NCBI RefSeq assembly: GCF_000760695.4
Contig: NZ_JHEG04000001.1
Location: 8,779,123 to 8,843,122 of the forward strand
DNA length: 64,000 nt
From: Tolypothrix bouteillei VB521301
GTDB taxonomy: Bacteria; Cyanobacteriota; Cyanobacteriia; Cyanobacteriales; Nostocaceae
Direction of reading: 5' to 3'
Shown in pieces: positions 26,187 through 34,107 of this stretch. The translations under genes were made by a program, and so were the position numbers. Positions within the stretch are counted from its first letter, which is position 1, and every line of letters begins with the position of its first letter. The notes under the pieces are model-generated. The model worked only from the letters and a program-made list of their open reading frames with translations. It did no database searches and was not told the origin of the DNA.

Positions 26187-26665
26187 GTTTCAATCCCGTT
26201 TCCGGGAATCGCTACGTTTCAAGTCTCTCGTTTTTGCTTAGGGGTCATTGGTCTCTTAAGTTTCAATCCCGTTTCCGGGAATCGCTACGTTTCAAGTACT
26301 TCTAATATGTGCTGGCTGGTGTAGCGGAAACTTTGAAGTTTCAATCCCGTTTCCGGGAATCGCTACGTTTCAAGCCTGCAACGTTACGTTGCTTCTAAAA
26401 TTTATAGTAGGTTTCAATCCCGTTTCCGGGAATCGCTACGTTTCAAGGGTGTGGCGTGTTTGCTGGATCGAGAAAGCTTTGGTTTCAATCCCGTTTCCGG
26501 GAATCGCTACGTTTCAAGTTCAAAAGTGGATCAGAAAGATAGTGAGTCAATCAAGGGTTTCAATCCCGTTTCCGGGAATCGCTACGTTTCAAGTTGATAG
26601 CAATCGAGTATTTGCAGGCGCAACTTGGGTTTCAATCCCGTTTCCGGGAATCGCTACGTTTCAAG
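26187..26665 (-). CRISPR. CRISPR array 2, seven repeats
   Basis: 37-bp repeat, + strand beginning GTTTCAATCCCGTTTCCGGG and ending AATCGCTACGTTTCAAG: it differs from array 1 at two positions (G to T at 15, G to A at 29). Starts: 26187, 26260, 26338, 26411, 26482, 26557, 26629. Six spacers of about 34-41 bp, none equal by eye to those in array 1. The 280-bp leader on the right shows leftward transcription. No cas genes nearby. Confidence 0.97.
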
Positions 26666-26945
26666 CCCGCCATCTGAAACCCTTACAGAGCATGGATTCT
26701 AAGAGCCGTTTTGGCAGATCGAAAAAATGACCTCATTTCAGACTGACTTATTGACAGTATATGTCAATAGTCCCAAATCTCAAAATGCTACAACTATTAA
26801 CTTGTCTAGGTTCTGGCGATTTTGGCAGAACCCCCTAGGTTTTAGCCCCCGCTTCGGTTTGCCAAACATCAATCTAGTAACATTATAGACGGACTGCATC
26901 CGGGCGTCCAGCGATCGCTTAGATATCTTCATGTTAATTGTAGCG
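26666..26945 (-). promoter_or_regulatory. leader of CRISPR array 2
   Basis: Near-identical to 24452-24731 and the same length. Most differences cluster around the palindrome, here TTGACAGTATATGTCAA (26751-26767), again 84 bp from the array. Confidence 0.85.
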
Positions 26946-27183
26946 CTCGTTGGTCGCACAACCGCAAAGCACGTACAACCCAAGAATAAAGCTGCAAAAA
27001 CTCAATCTCCGTTGCGAGCCAATTTATTGAAATCGAACTCTTTGAGGTTGTAAATATGTTTCCTCAAACTTGGTTCTGGCAAACGATCGCAATTAAGGAA
27101 AAAGCATACCACAGCCAATTTTCTGCGATCGCGAAGCGGCTGCTTTGCAGCATCGCCTGACATCTGGTAATAAGAAAACCTGT

Positions 27184-27321
27184 TCAAAATTTAATTAATT
27201 GCGACCCACATTTGAAACAGAAATTGGAATTAGCTGGATTTTTTTGACCGCAATTAGTACGGAAAATATCATTTTGAACTGGAGTTAGAGGTTCTTTTTT
27301 TCCATATTCGACAAAAGTCAT
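27184..27321 (-). CDS. 45-residue zinc-ribbon protein
   Basis: MTFVEYGKKEPLTPVQNDIF is followed by RTNCGQKNPANSNFCFKCGS, then QLIKF. C-G-x-x-N-P-x5-FC-x-x-CG is a zinc_ribbon_2/DZANK-like motif with three of the four cysteines: the usual first Cys (YCTNCG) is Arg21 here. Too short for most ORF finders. It could be a stand-alone gene or the end of a lost multidomain protein; the ATG has no clear Shine-Dalgarno. Confidence 0.5.
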   Translation of the reverse strand: MTFVEYGKKEPLTPVQNDIFRTNCGQKNPANSNFCFKCGSQLIKF

Positions 27322-27387
27322 AGTCTGTAGCAAGTTCTATATCATTGACTATACAGGCACTTGTCCGCAAGACAAGGACTTCTTATT

Positions 27388-27441
27388 AAGTCCACGCAGG
27401 TGGACTTTGTTTGTGTAGCCCCAGAATTCTATTCTGAGGGC
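27388..27441. repeat. composite palindromic repeat AAGTCCAC/GTGGACTT
   Basis: AAGTCCAC, 4-base loop, GTGGACTT, then TTTGTGTAGCCCCAGAATTC and TATTCTGAGGGC. The palindrome recurs at 53953-53974 and 54030s, the tail in reverse at 15898-15931. The surrounding 27322-27626 has no gene that I can support. Confidence 0.65.
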
Positions 27442-27626
27442 AATTCGCACTCTTCGGTATGCTCCCGCACAACGAACGTTCATGCTTGTCTCTCTGCTCT
27501 AATCTGTTTATCTAAAAATGTGGTTATTGATACACGTGGAAGTCCAGACTACACCAGCTGTTTGCAACCAAGTTATACAGGAAGTATACATCCGGATTTC
27601 ATATTAGTTGATGTCAGGGGAAATAT

Positions 27627-28142
27627 ATGAGAATAAATGCTGAGGAGTTGCTCAGACGTTATGCTACTGGAGAAAGAGATTTTGCAGATATCAAGTTTTC
27701 TGCAAGGCTTTTGGATGGAGAAGATTTGCGGGAAATCAACTTGAGTGGAGCAGATTTGATTAGAGTCGATTTGAGTGGCACGAACCTTAGGAATGCTAAC
27801 CTGAGTGGAGCTAGACTGATTTGTGCCAACCTGACTGCTGCTAATCTCGAAGGCGCTAATTTGTTTGGGGCTGACTTGAGTGGTGCTGATTGCATAGGAA
27901 CTAACTTCAGAGATGCCGACCTTAGCGAAACTATTTTGAGTGGTACCGATTTCACTGGAGCTGATTTATATGGGGTAGAAATGGATAACGACTCTTTGCA
28001 TTATTCTTCAGGGCAAAAAAGAAACTTTGCTCGGCAAGAAAACCTATCATTCCTTCTGAAGATAACTCCAATACTAATTGGTGCCGATCTACTAAGTTTG
28101 GGTGATGACCAAGACTCTTATATGGTATTGAAAATACCTTGA
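27627..28142 (+). CDS. pentapeptide-repeat protein
   Basis: 171 residues. The leader MRINAEELLRRYATGERDFADIKF resembles those at 13750 and 33653; then about 16 pentapeptides (LSGADLIRVDLSGTNLRNAN and so on) to residue 115, predicted to form a right-handed quadrilateral beta-helix. The C-terminal 50 residues lack repeats. Cytoplasmic, function unknown. Its last 25 bases overlap the convergent oxidase gene. Confidence 0.85.
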   Translation: MRINAEELLRRYATGERDFADIKFSARLLDGEDLREINLSGADLIRVDLSGTNLRNANLSGARLICANLTAANLEGANLFGADLSGADCIGTNFRDADLSETILSGTDFTGADLYGVEMDNDSLHYSSGQKRNFARQENLSFLLKITPILIGADLLSLGDDQDSYMVLKIP

Positions 28143-29581
28143 CCGGGGGTGAGTACGTTATCGGGATCGTAACGTCGCTTGGCATTTACCAATCTGCTCC
28201 AGACCGAACCAAAATGCTGCTGCCAATCTTCTTGAGAGAATGCTATAGCGTTAACGGGATAGTGAGTACCACCAAGGTTGCGGTTACGCTCAAACAATCT
28301 CCGGTTGTCATCAAGCATACGTGCGATCGCAGTATCATCACCTGATGGTGCAGTTCGTAAAATCGCAAAGAGAAACACGATTTGCTCGTTGGGTACCTTG
28401 AACAATGGCCGTGTGAAACGGTCTGTTTTGACAGGATACAACAGAATTGGACTATTTCCCGTATCGGCTAATGTCAAAGTGGAAACAACCTCACTAATAT
28501 ATTGCTCCACAGATGTTCCCGATACAAACAAGTTAATCCAAGGATGAGGGTTAGACCAGACACCAATGGATTGAAGGAAAGCAACAGTAGGAGCTAAGCG
28601 ATTGAGGAAGTCGAAATAAGTTTTGTCTTCAATTTGTGCGGTACCTTGAGTGTAATTTAAAGAAGCCAACAGGCTTGCATTATCTGGCTCATTGGGTGGT
28701 GTATAAAAGCTAGCTGCCTCTAACAGATAACGCCATCCACCATTAGGATCGCTGACAATCTGACCTTCTACGTAATTGAATCGTTCATCTTTAATCAGTA
28801 AGCGTTGGTCGTGAGTAAAAGCTGCCAAATCGTCATAATCTAGGAGAAATACACGGGCATTACGTTCGGCTTCGATCGGTCGGATTGTTGCCCTGACTAT
28901 AATTCCACACTGTCCCAAACCTGCTAAGACCGTTTCAAATAAATCTCGATTTTGAGTCGGAGAACAAGTTAAGAGATCGCCCTTACCAGTTATAACCTGA
29001 AGTTCCAAAACATTATCAACTTGCACGCCATAACGGTGAGTTGCACCACCGATCCCACCAACTGATAACGTACCTCCAACAGACAGTTCTAAGTAATCTG
29101 TAAAGACAGGCGGTGTCAATTGTTGTGGCAGTGTTGCTTCCAATAGTTCGCTCCACCGCACCCCAGCTTCCACAATCGCCCGCTCTGCATTAATGTCATG
29201 GATTTTATTGAGCGTGCTTGTATCAATGACCACACCACCCTCGACTTGTGCTTGACCATAGCAGCTGTGACCCTGACCGCGTGCGGCAACCTTCAGGCTG
29301 TGAGTACGAGCAAATTTGATAATGTTGACGATATCATGAATCGAACCTGGTTTAAGTACGGCTTTTGGGTAACGATGTATTAAATGACCAAAATCATCAC
29401 TTGCACTTGCGCGTGTGGCATCGTCAGTGTAAAGGACTCCATCTAAATGCGGTAAATTGATAAACGAGTGTGCTGCGTCGGCAGGTGTGACCCACGAACG
29501 ATTAACTGGATCGAACCCAACGACAACAGTACTAGCAATCAAACCTTGTAAAATCTTGCGACGCGAAGCATTATTTTTCAT
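28118..29581 (-). CDS. secreted FAD-linked oxidase, cytokinin-dehydrogenase-like
   Basis: 487 residues from ATG 29581; the frame extends to ATG 29620, but that would overlap the upstream gene. Twin-arginine signal SRRKILQGLIASTVVVGF. FAD-binding_4 domain: VAARGQGHSCYGQAQVEGGV holds the GHS motif whose His binds FAD covalently in plant cytokinin dehydrogenases, and SVGGTLSVGGIGGATHRYG is typical. The C-terminal DPDNVLTPGQGIF also matches that family. Likely a periplasmic amine or alcohol oxidase; activity on cytokinins is not proven by sequence. Follows a secreted protein gene by 11 bp. Confidence 0.82.
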   Translation of the reverse strand: MKNNASRRKILQGLIASTVVVGFDPVNRSWVTPADAAHSFINLPHLDGVLYTDDATRASASDDFGHLIHRYPKAVLKPGSIHDIVNIIKFARTHSLKVAARGQGHSCYGQAQVEGGVVIDTSTLNKIHDINAERAIVEAGVRWSELLEATLPQQLTPPVFTDYLELSVGGTLSVGGIGGATHRYGVQVDNVLELQVITGKGDLLTCSPTQNRDLFETVLAGLGQCGIIVRATIRPIEAERNARVFLLDYDDLAAFTHDQRLLIKDERFNYVEGQIVSDPNGGWRYLLEAASFYTPPNEPDNASLLASLNYTQGTAQIEDKTYFDFLNRLAPTVAFLQSIGVWSNPHPWINLFVSGTSVEQYISEVVSTLTLADTGNSPILLYPVKTDRFTRPLFKVPNEQIVFLFAILRTAPSGDDTAIARMLDDNRRLFERNRNLGGTHYPVNAIAFSQEDWQQHFGSVWSRLVNAKRRYDPDNVLTPGQGIFNTI

Positions 29582-29592
29582 TTTTGAAGTGT

Positions 29593-30288
29593 CTAATGTT
29601 GTTGGCTTAAAGAATCGCACAGTTGGGGCACCTTAAAAAAGTCGGTGGGGTAGCTTCCTTCCTCCCTAGACTCGCCATAGTGATCGTAAAACTCGAAGGT
29701 TCCAATTTTCTTGAGAATAGGAGCAAACTCGGGATACTTGTCTGCACGATTGCAGAACCGGGCGGGTATCTCCGTTCCAGGAATCATGCCTTTCCAGCAA
29801 TCGACAGCGAAACTGTTGATAGTGGTTGTGCCCTCGTAAACCATGTTGTTAGCTAACCACCAGTCGCGGCTGAAGACATTAGGCAGTGGAAAGGGGTTGA
29901 GGGTACAGGTGCTCACTTTGGTGTTCGGATCTTTTTGAATAAAGTACTCTTTGTCTGGATTTTTCCCATCTCCTGGATCGAGGTCATATACGTTGTAGAT
30001 CAGAACCTCCTTGTCAATATAGTAGGCGAGTTCGCGGTTGACACCTAGGTTCATATCAAACTCGTATGTGGACACTAGTTGATTTTGGGGATTGCCGACT
30101 TCCTTAAATCTTCCCGAGCCAAAGTATACCAAGGGAAAATTGGGAAACGCCTTTGCAGTCTGGTTTTTGAGAGCTTCTTTTGTCAAGGAACTGTGTGTGC
30201 TCTTACCCTGACCAAAAGCGGGAAGCGAAGTTGCACACAAAGCACACAAAACACAGATGATAACCCACTTAAAGATACCGTTTTTCAT
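29593..30288 (-). CDS. secreted protein of unknown function
   Basis: 231 residues with a cleavable signal peptide (IICVLCALCATSLPAFG). The mature part is rich in aromatic residues and has four cysteines (STCTL, AVDCWKG, ARFCNRA, PQLCDS), possibly two disulfides. I recognise no family. It probably forms an operon with the oxidase 11 bp downstream, so it may bind the same substrate or assist its export. Confidence 0.7.
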   Translation of the reverse strand: MKNGIFKWVIICVLCALCATSLPAFGQGKSTHSSLTKEALKNQTAKAFPNFPLVYFGSGRFKEVGNPQNQLVSTYEFDMNLGVNRELAYYIDKEVLIYNVYDLDPGDGKNPDKEYFIQKDPNTKVSTCTLNPFPLPNVFSRDWWLANNMVYEGTTTINSFAVDCWKGMIPGTEIPARFCNRADKYPEFAPILKKIGTFEFYDHYGESREEGSYPTDFFKVPQLCDSLSQQH

Positions 30289-30539
30289 TTTTGAAACGAT
30301 TACTGTACTGCTTCAAAATCAATCTTCATTTGAAAGCGATGCCTGATTTTACTTGGTTTACATTTCTTTAAAAACAGTGTTCGACTTATAGATTTTGAGA
30401 AATCTTTAATGACGAGCTAATATTTAATAATTGGCGATCGCCGTTTGAGTTTTTAGTGGCACGCTCGACCTCCCAATAGACTCATCCTTGTTGAAATACC
30501 GTTCTCGTCCATATATGCTTTAATGCCTGCATCTAAATC

Positions 30540-30968
30540 TTGCAATGCTGCTGCCATACTGGGTTAACAAGATTTACTTTAGTAAACAGTGCCACCATAA
30601 CCATAAGCTCTTACCCAGGAGTTAATCTGTTGATTTTCTCCTATTTCAATACAACCAAGTTCATCCACAAAACGACACATCTAACGATCGCAGACCTGCG
30701 ATTACTGAGAGCTATTTTAGCTAACTATATCACAATAAAATTTGCGTGCAAGCCGCTTTCCCTGACAGAATCAATGTTAGAAACTGAAAACATGATTCAT
30801 CAGGTAACAAACAAATACCCAAGTGTTTCAGGCGCTGTATTTGTAGCTGTTGGCATCTTGGAAAGAATTGACATAGATACAACTGAGGAATTAATCTCAA
30901 GCATCACCAAACTGATTAAATATCGCTCCCCTAAAAAAATGCTCTGCCAAACACAGAGCATTAAATGA
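30540..30968 (+). CDS. hypothetical protein, doubtful start
   Basis: 142 residues from a TTG; the convincing part is the last 60 residues (MIHQVTNKYPSVSGAVFVAVGILERIDIDTTEELISSITKLIKY), which look like a compact alpha/beta segment. The first 60 residues have no family pattern and may be non-coding. No homologue recognised. Confidence 0.3.
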   Translation: MQCCCHTGLTRFTLVNSATITISSYPGVNLLIFSYFNTTKFIHKTTHLTIADLRLLRAILANYITIKFACKPLSLTESMLETENMIHQVTNKYPSVSGAVFVAVGILERIDIDTTEELISSITKLIKYRSPKKMLCQTQSIK

Positions 30969-31461
30969 AATCATTACAAAAGATAATCCTATGGCTTGCC
31001 TTTCAACTGGGAATTTTCAACTTAGAAATTACACATAATGTGAATCTGTCTCAATCCTTGGCGATTCATACTATTCAAATTACAGTCACAAAATGAAGGA
31101 CTTGTGGAGATGACAAAATTAATAGCAGGTGGTAAGTGCGATACGCCTTTGGCGATAAGCGAAGCTTATCGCTCAAGGGGCAACAGCAAAGCTGAAGGCG
31201 ATGTTACTTACTATTATGCTGACCTCAACGAGATTTCATTGGCGTTTGCCCGCGTCAATCCATGAAAGCCAAGGCTCTGAATACCTTAAGACTTTGAAGT
31301 TTTTATACTCAATATCTTTGCAATCTAAATCTGGTGTTGACGGTGGAATACAAACATCTGGGTATGCGGGAGAGCAATTTTTAGCCTGCTTGTTACTTGC
31401 TTGCTTCAATAGGGGAGCATTGTCACGTGACCGTCAACCCCTCCGAGGTACGCTATCGATA
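30969..31461. other. gene-free stretch with a hairpin
   Basis: No supported gene. GCGATAAG (31152-31159) and CTTATCGC (31165-31172) form a hairpin of the same family as 11398 and 15226. The stretch ends at the CRISPR relic at 31462. Confidence 0.5.
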
Positions 31462-31560
31462 GTTGCAACTGATAAGAATCCCTAATAGGGATTGAAACCG
31501 CTATTTCAAACCTTCCACAAATCCAAGCGATCGCTAGTTGCAACTAATCGCTTTTTAAGA
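31462..31560. CRISPR. relic CRISPR unit of a different repeat type
   Basis: A complete 37-bp CRISPR-like repeat starts GTTGCAACTGATAAGAATCC and ends CTAATAGGGATTGAAAC (31462-31498). After a 38-bp spacer-sized piece, GTTGCAACTAATCGC begins at 31537, a decayed second copy. The hyphenated ATCCC/GGGAT core and the GATTGAAAC end are those of common cyanobacterial CRISPRs and are unlike arrays 1 and 2. It has neither leader nor cas genes. Confidence 0.6.
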
Positions 31561-31573
31561 AAAACCCATCCAT

Positions 31574-31596
31574 TAAAAAACCCGCACGTGGCGGGT
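31574..31596 (-). terminator. rho-independent terminator of the amine oxidase gene
   Basis: On the minus strand ACCCGC, a 5-base loop and GCGGGT followed by six T, 68 bp after the stop of the amine oxidase. Confidence 0.8.
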
Positions 31597-31663
31597 CAGA
31601 ACCAAAGGGTATAAAACAATCGACTTACTGTTAAATTTTCTTAATCGCTCGAGTAGTGACTGT

Positions 31664-33169
31664 TCAAACTGTTACCAACTGACGGTTGGTGCGAGAAATA
31701 GTGTTAACAGCAGTGGACTTTGTAACTTGCTCGTGCTTGACAATGTCGCGAACAGCTTCGAGAGAAGACTCAATAGAACCTTGCAGCCATGCGGGGAATC
31801 TAGAGCAATGTTCGCCTGCAAAGAACAGGGTGTTTTGGGGTCTTTGTGCTGCTAAGTAATTGGATTCGCTATCATCCCAGTGAATGGTGCATCCGCCTGC
31901 ACTCCACTTATACTCACCCCAAGCAATGGATGCTTTGTCCACAATTGTACCGGGTACATTCAGTTCGGGGTGAAGTTTGCTGACTGTGTTTTGCACGTAA
32001 TCAAAACGCTCAAGCTCTGACATTTTGCCCATGCGATCGGCATCATCACCGATGGTATAGCTTGCTAACATGACGCTTCCACGCTCTGGGTTAAACTTAA
32101 CTGAGGGGTAGTAGGTTTGGCGCACGCCTTCACCACTGAAGGAAGCTCCACCTTTGATACCTTCTTGTTGCCAGAAAGCTTCCTTGGTATGAAATGCCAC
32201 TTTCGTTCCGGGACAGTAAACTGTGTTGTGGATGGAGTCTAACTTTTGCTCGTCAAAACCGCTCAATTCCATTTTGCGGAGTATGGAGAAGGGAATGGTG
32301 CATAATACGTAGTCACAGTTGCTGGTGTGCAATTGACCGTTTTGCTTCCAAGTAATTTGGGTATGGTCTTTTTCTACTCGCAGCGCTACCACTTCAGCAT
32401 TGCACTTAATATCTGCTTTGATTGAAGTTGCCAAGCGTTGGATTAATTGATCCATTCCACCTTTAAGTTGCAACAGGTCGTGGCTGGTTTCGGTCATGAT
32501 GTCACCAAGGAAGATATCCAACCCTTGGGAACACTTGGCGCGGAAACTCTTATTTTGAGTCAGGAATGAGTGCAAATCTATGGTTTCACCATCTTCGCTG
32601 AAGTAAGGATTTAAATCCAAGCGCTCTAACTCATCCATTAAGTGAGATTGTAAATCGCGCTCAAAATCAGAACGGAGATTGCCAGGAGCGATGGTATTAA
32701 TAATGGTTTTGAGCCAAGCGGCAAAATTGCGAGTTTGTTCGCTGTAGCGCGTGTCAGTCAACAGACCACCTTCCGTTTGTTGCAAGGTGCGGGGTGCATC
32801 TTTCATGCGGATAACTTTGCCATCAATATTCATTTTGGCATTGCTTTCTTCAAACACGGTCATAAACTTGCACAGCTTGTCACTCAGTCCCATTTCTTGA
32901 ACGTAATGTAATGTCAGTTCGTGGTCGCCAGGAATACGCATTGCTCCGAGTTCGGCGTAAGGTGCATCGGGTTCATTACCGAAGCGGTGCGTCCACACCC
33001 GTCCGCCAATGCGAGGGCTACCTTCCAATATCTCAACTGTATGACCCAAGCGTTCGAGTTCGTAAGCGGCTACCAAACCTGCAATTCCTGCGCCTAAAAT
33101 TGTAATGTGCTTTTTCTCGGATTGGCTGTTGATGAGTTGGAGTTGTTCTTTAATCGTGTTAGCGTCCAT
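31664..33169 (-). CDS. flavin-containing amine oxidase
   Basis: 501 residues. The Rossmann motif ILGAGIAGLVAAYELERLGHTVEILEGSPRIGGRVWT is the FAD-binding start of the monoamine oxidase/L-amino-acid oxidase family, and the C-terminal FFAGEHCSRFPAWLQGSIESSLEAV closes the FAD site. No signal peptide is evident, so it is probably cytoplasmic. It should oxidise an amine or amino acid, releasing hydrogen peroxide and ammonia; the substrate is not predictable. It resembles cyanobacterial L-amino acid oxidases in general layout. Monocistronic, with its own terminator. Confidence 0.88.
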   Translation of the reverse strand: MDANTIKEQLQLINSQSEKKHITILGAGIAGLVAAYELERLGHTVEILEGSPRIGGRVWTHRFGNEPDAPYAELGAMRIPGDHELTLHYVQEMGLSDKLCKFMTVFEESNAKMNIDGKVIRMKDAPRTLQQTEGGLLTDTRYSEQTRNFAAWLKTIINTIAPGNLRSDFERDLQSHLMDELERLDLNPYFSEDGETIDLHSFLTQNKSFRAKCSQGLDIFLGDIMTETSHDLLQLKGGMDQLIQRLATSIKADIKCNAEVVALRVEKDHTQITWKQNGQLHTSNCDYVLCTIPFSILRKMELSGFDEQKLDSIHNTVYCPGTKVAFHTKEAFWQQEGIKGGASFSGEGVRQTYYPSVKFNPERGSVMLASYTIGDDADRMGKMSELERFDYVQNTVSKLHPELNVPGTIVDKASIAWGEYKWSAGGCTIHWDDSESNYLAAQRPQNTLFFAGEHCSRFPAWLQGSIESSLEAVRDIVKHEQVTKSTAVNTISRTNRQLVTV

Positions 33170-33423
33170 TGTTTTATCCCCTTTGGTTAGTTGCTTGTCT
33201 CATGATTTAGGATTCAACTTGCCAAAGGCAATTACGTAATTTTTGAATCTAAATGTATAAATTAAATACTATTTATTACGGATACTGACGGAAACTGACT
33301 TTTTCTGACGGCGGGATTTTTGGTAGTAATGGAGGTGTAGCGAGCAAGAGCCCAACTCTCTTGAGTGCGATCGCGTTGCTTTATAGTACGTGTGTTTTAA
33401 GAAAAAAGAAAAAGCAGTAATGA

Positions 33424-33528
33424 ATGAAGACAGACACCATCTTCTATATCCTCTCGCGTTCATCAGAAGAAACTGCACGCCAAGCATTTTTAGCTTTAAT
33501 TAAGTCCAACGGTCAAACTGAAAACTAA
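33424..33528 (+). pseudogene. remnant of an Rpn/DUF2887-type transposase-related gene
   Basis: The 34-codon frame begins MKTDTIFYILSRSSEETARQ. MKTDTIFY is the usual start of DUF2887/Rpn-family proteins in cyanobacteria. The remainder (FLALIKSNGQTEN) does not continue the family pattern, so most of the gene is deleted. Confidence 0.4.
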
Positions 33529-33652
33529 TTGGACTAATGTGTAAAAAATTCTAGTAGACTGAGTTGCCCGACTGCGACATTTTGATTTCAACCAGGATTG
33601 TGTAGCGCCAAGAAGATCCAATACTATTGGAAAAAAAATTGGAAGTAAAATA

Positions 33653-33985
33653 ATGGTTTTGGTAATGACTCCAGAAGAATTGGTTGGACGCTATCTCCAA
33701 GGGGAGCGTAACTTCCAAGGAATTAAGTTGCTCCAATCCCCTTCGGATGTTGAAGGGAACGAAATCGACCTTCGAGGGCTGTGTTTGCAGGAAATTAATT
33801 TGAGTGGAGCTTGTTTGAAGAAGGTGAATTTTACTGAAGCAGACCTGACCAGAGCCAATTTGTTTGGAGCCGTTTTGGAACAAGCTTGCTTGAAACGCGC
33901 TGTCATCAGGAATGCCAATTTGTATTCTGCTAATTTGCGTTGGTGCAATTTGACCGAAGCCGATTTGAGAGGAAGTGTCCTCTGA
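33653..33985 (+). CDS. short pentapeptide-repeat protein
   Basis: 110 residues. The leader MTPEELVGRYLQGERNFQGIKL matches those of the genes at 13750 and 27627; about 10 pentapeptide units follow (LQEINLSGACLKKVNFTEAD). Several repeats lost the consensus, and it ends abruptly at LRGSVL, so it may be a truncated family member. Function unknown. Confidence 0.75.
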   Translation: MVLVMTPEELVGRYLQGERNFQGIKLLQSPSDVEGNEIDLRGLCLQEINLSGACLKKVNFTEADLTRANLFGAVLEQACLKRAVIRNANLYSANLRWCNLTEADLRGSVL

Positions 33986-34107
33986 GAGATTGCGTAGATT
34001 ATGATGGTTATTAATCTTAAAAATGTGCAAAAGAGGGAAAAAATGGCACAAATATATGATTCTATAGCCAAACAGTATAAAAAGTTTTACTCTTTGCCAT
34101 TCGCCCT

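Noticed and set aside
30455..30560. Minus-strand 34-codon frame MAAALQDLDAGIKAYMDENG...
   Set aside because: It has an ATG and protein-like composition, but there is no recognised family, no ribosome-binding site and no operon partner.
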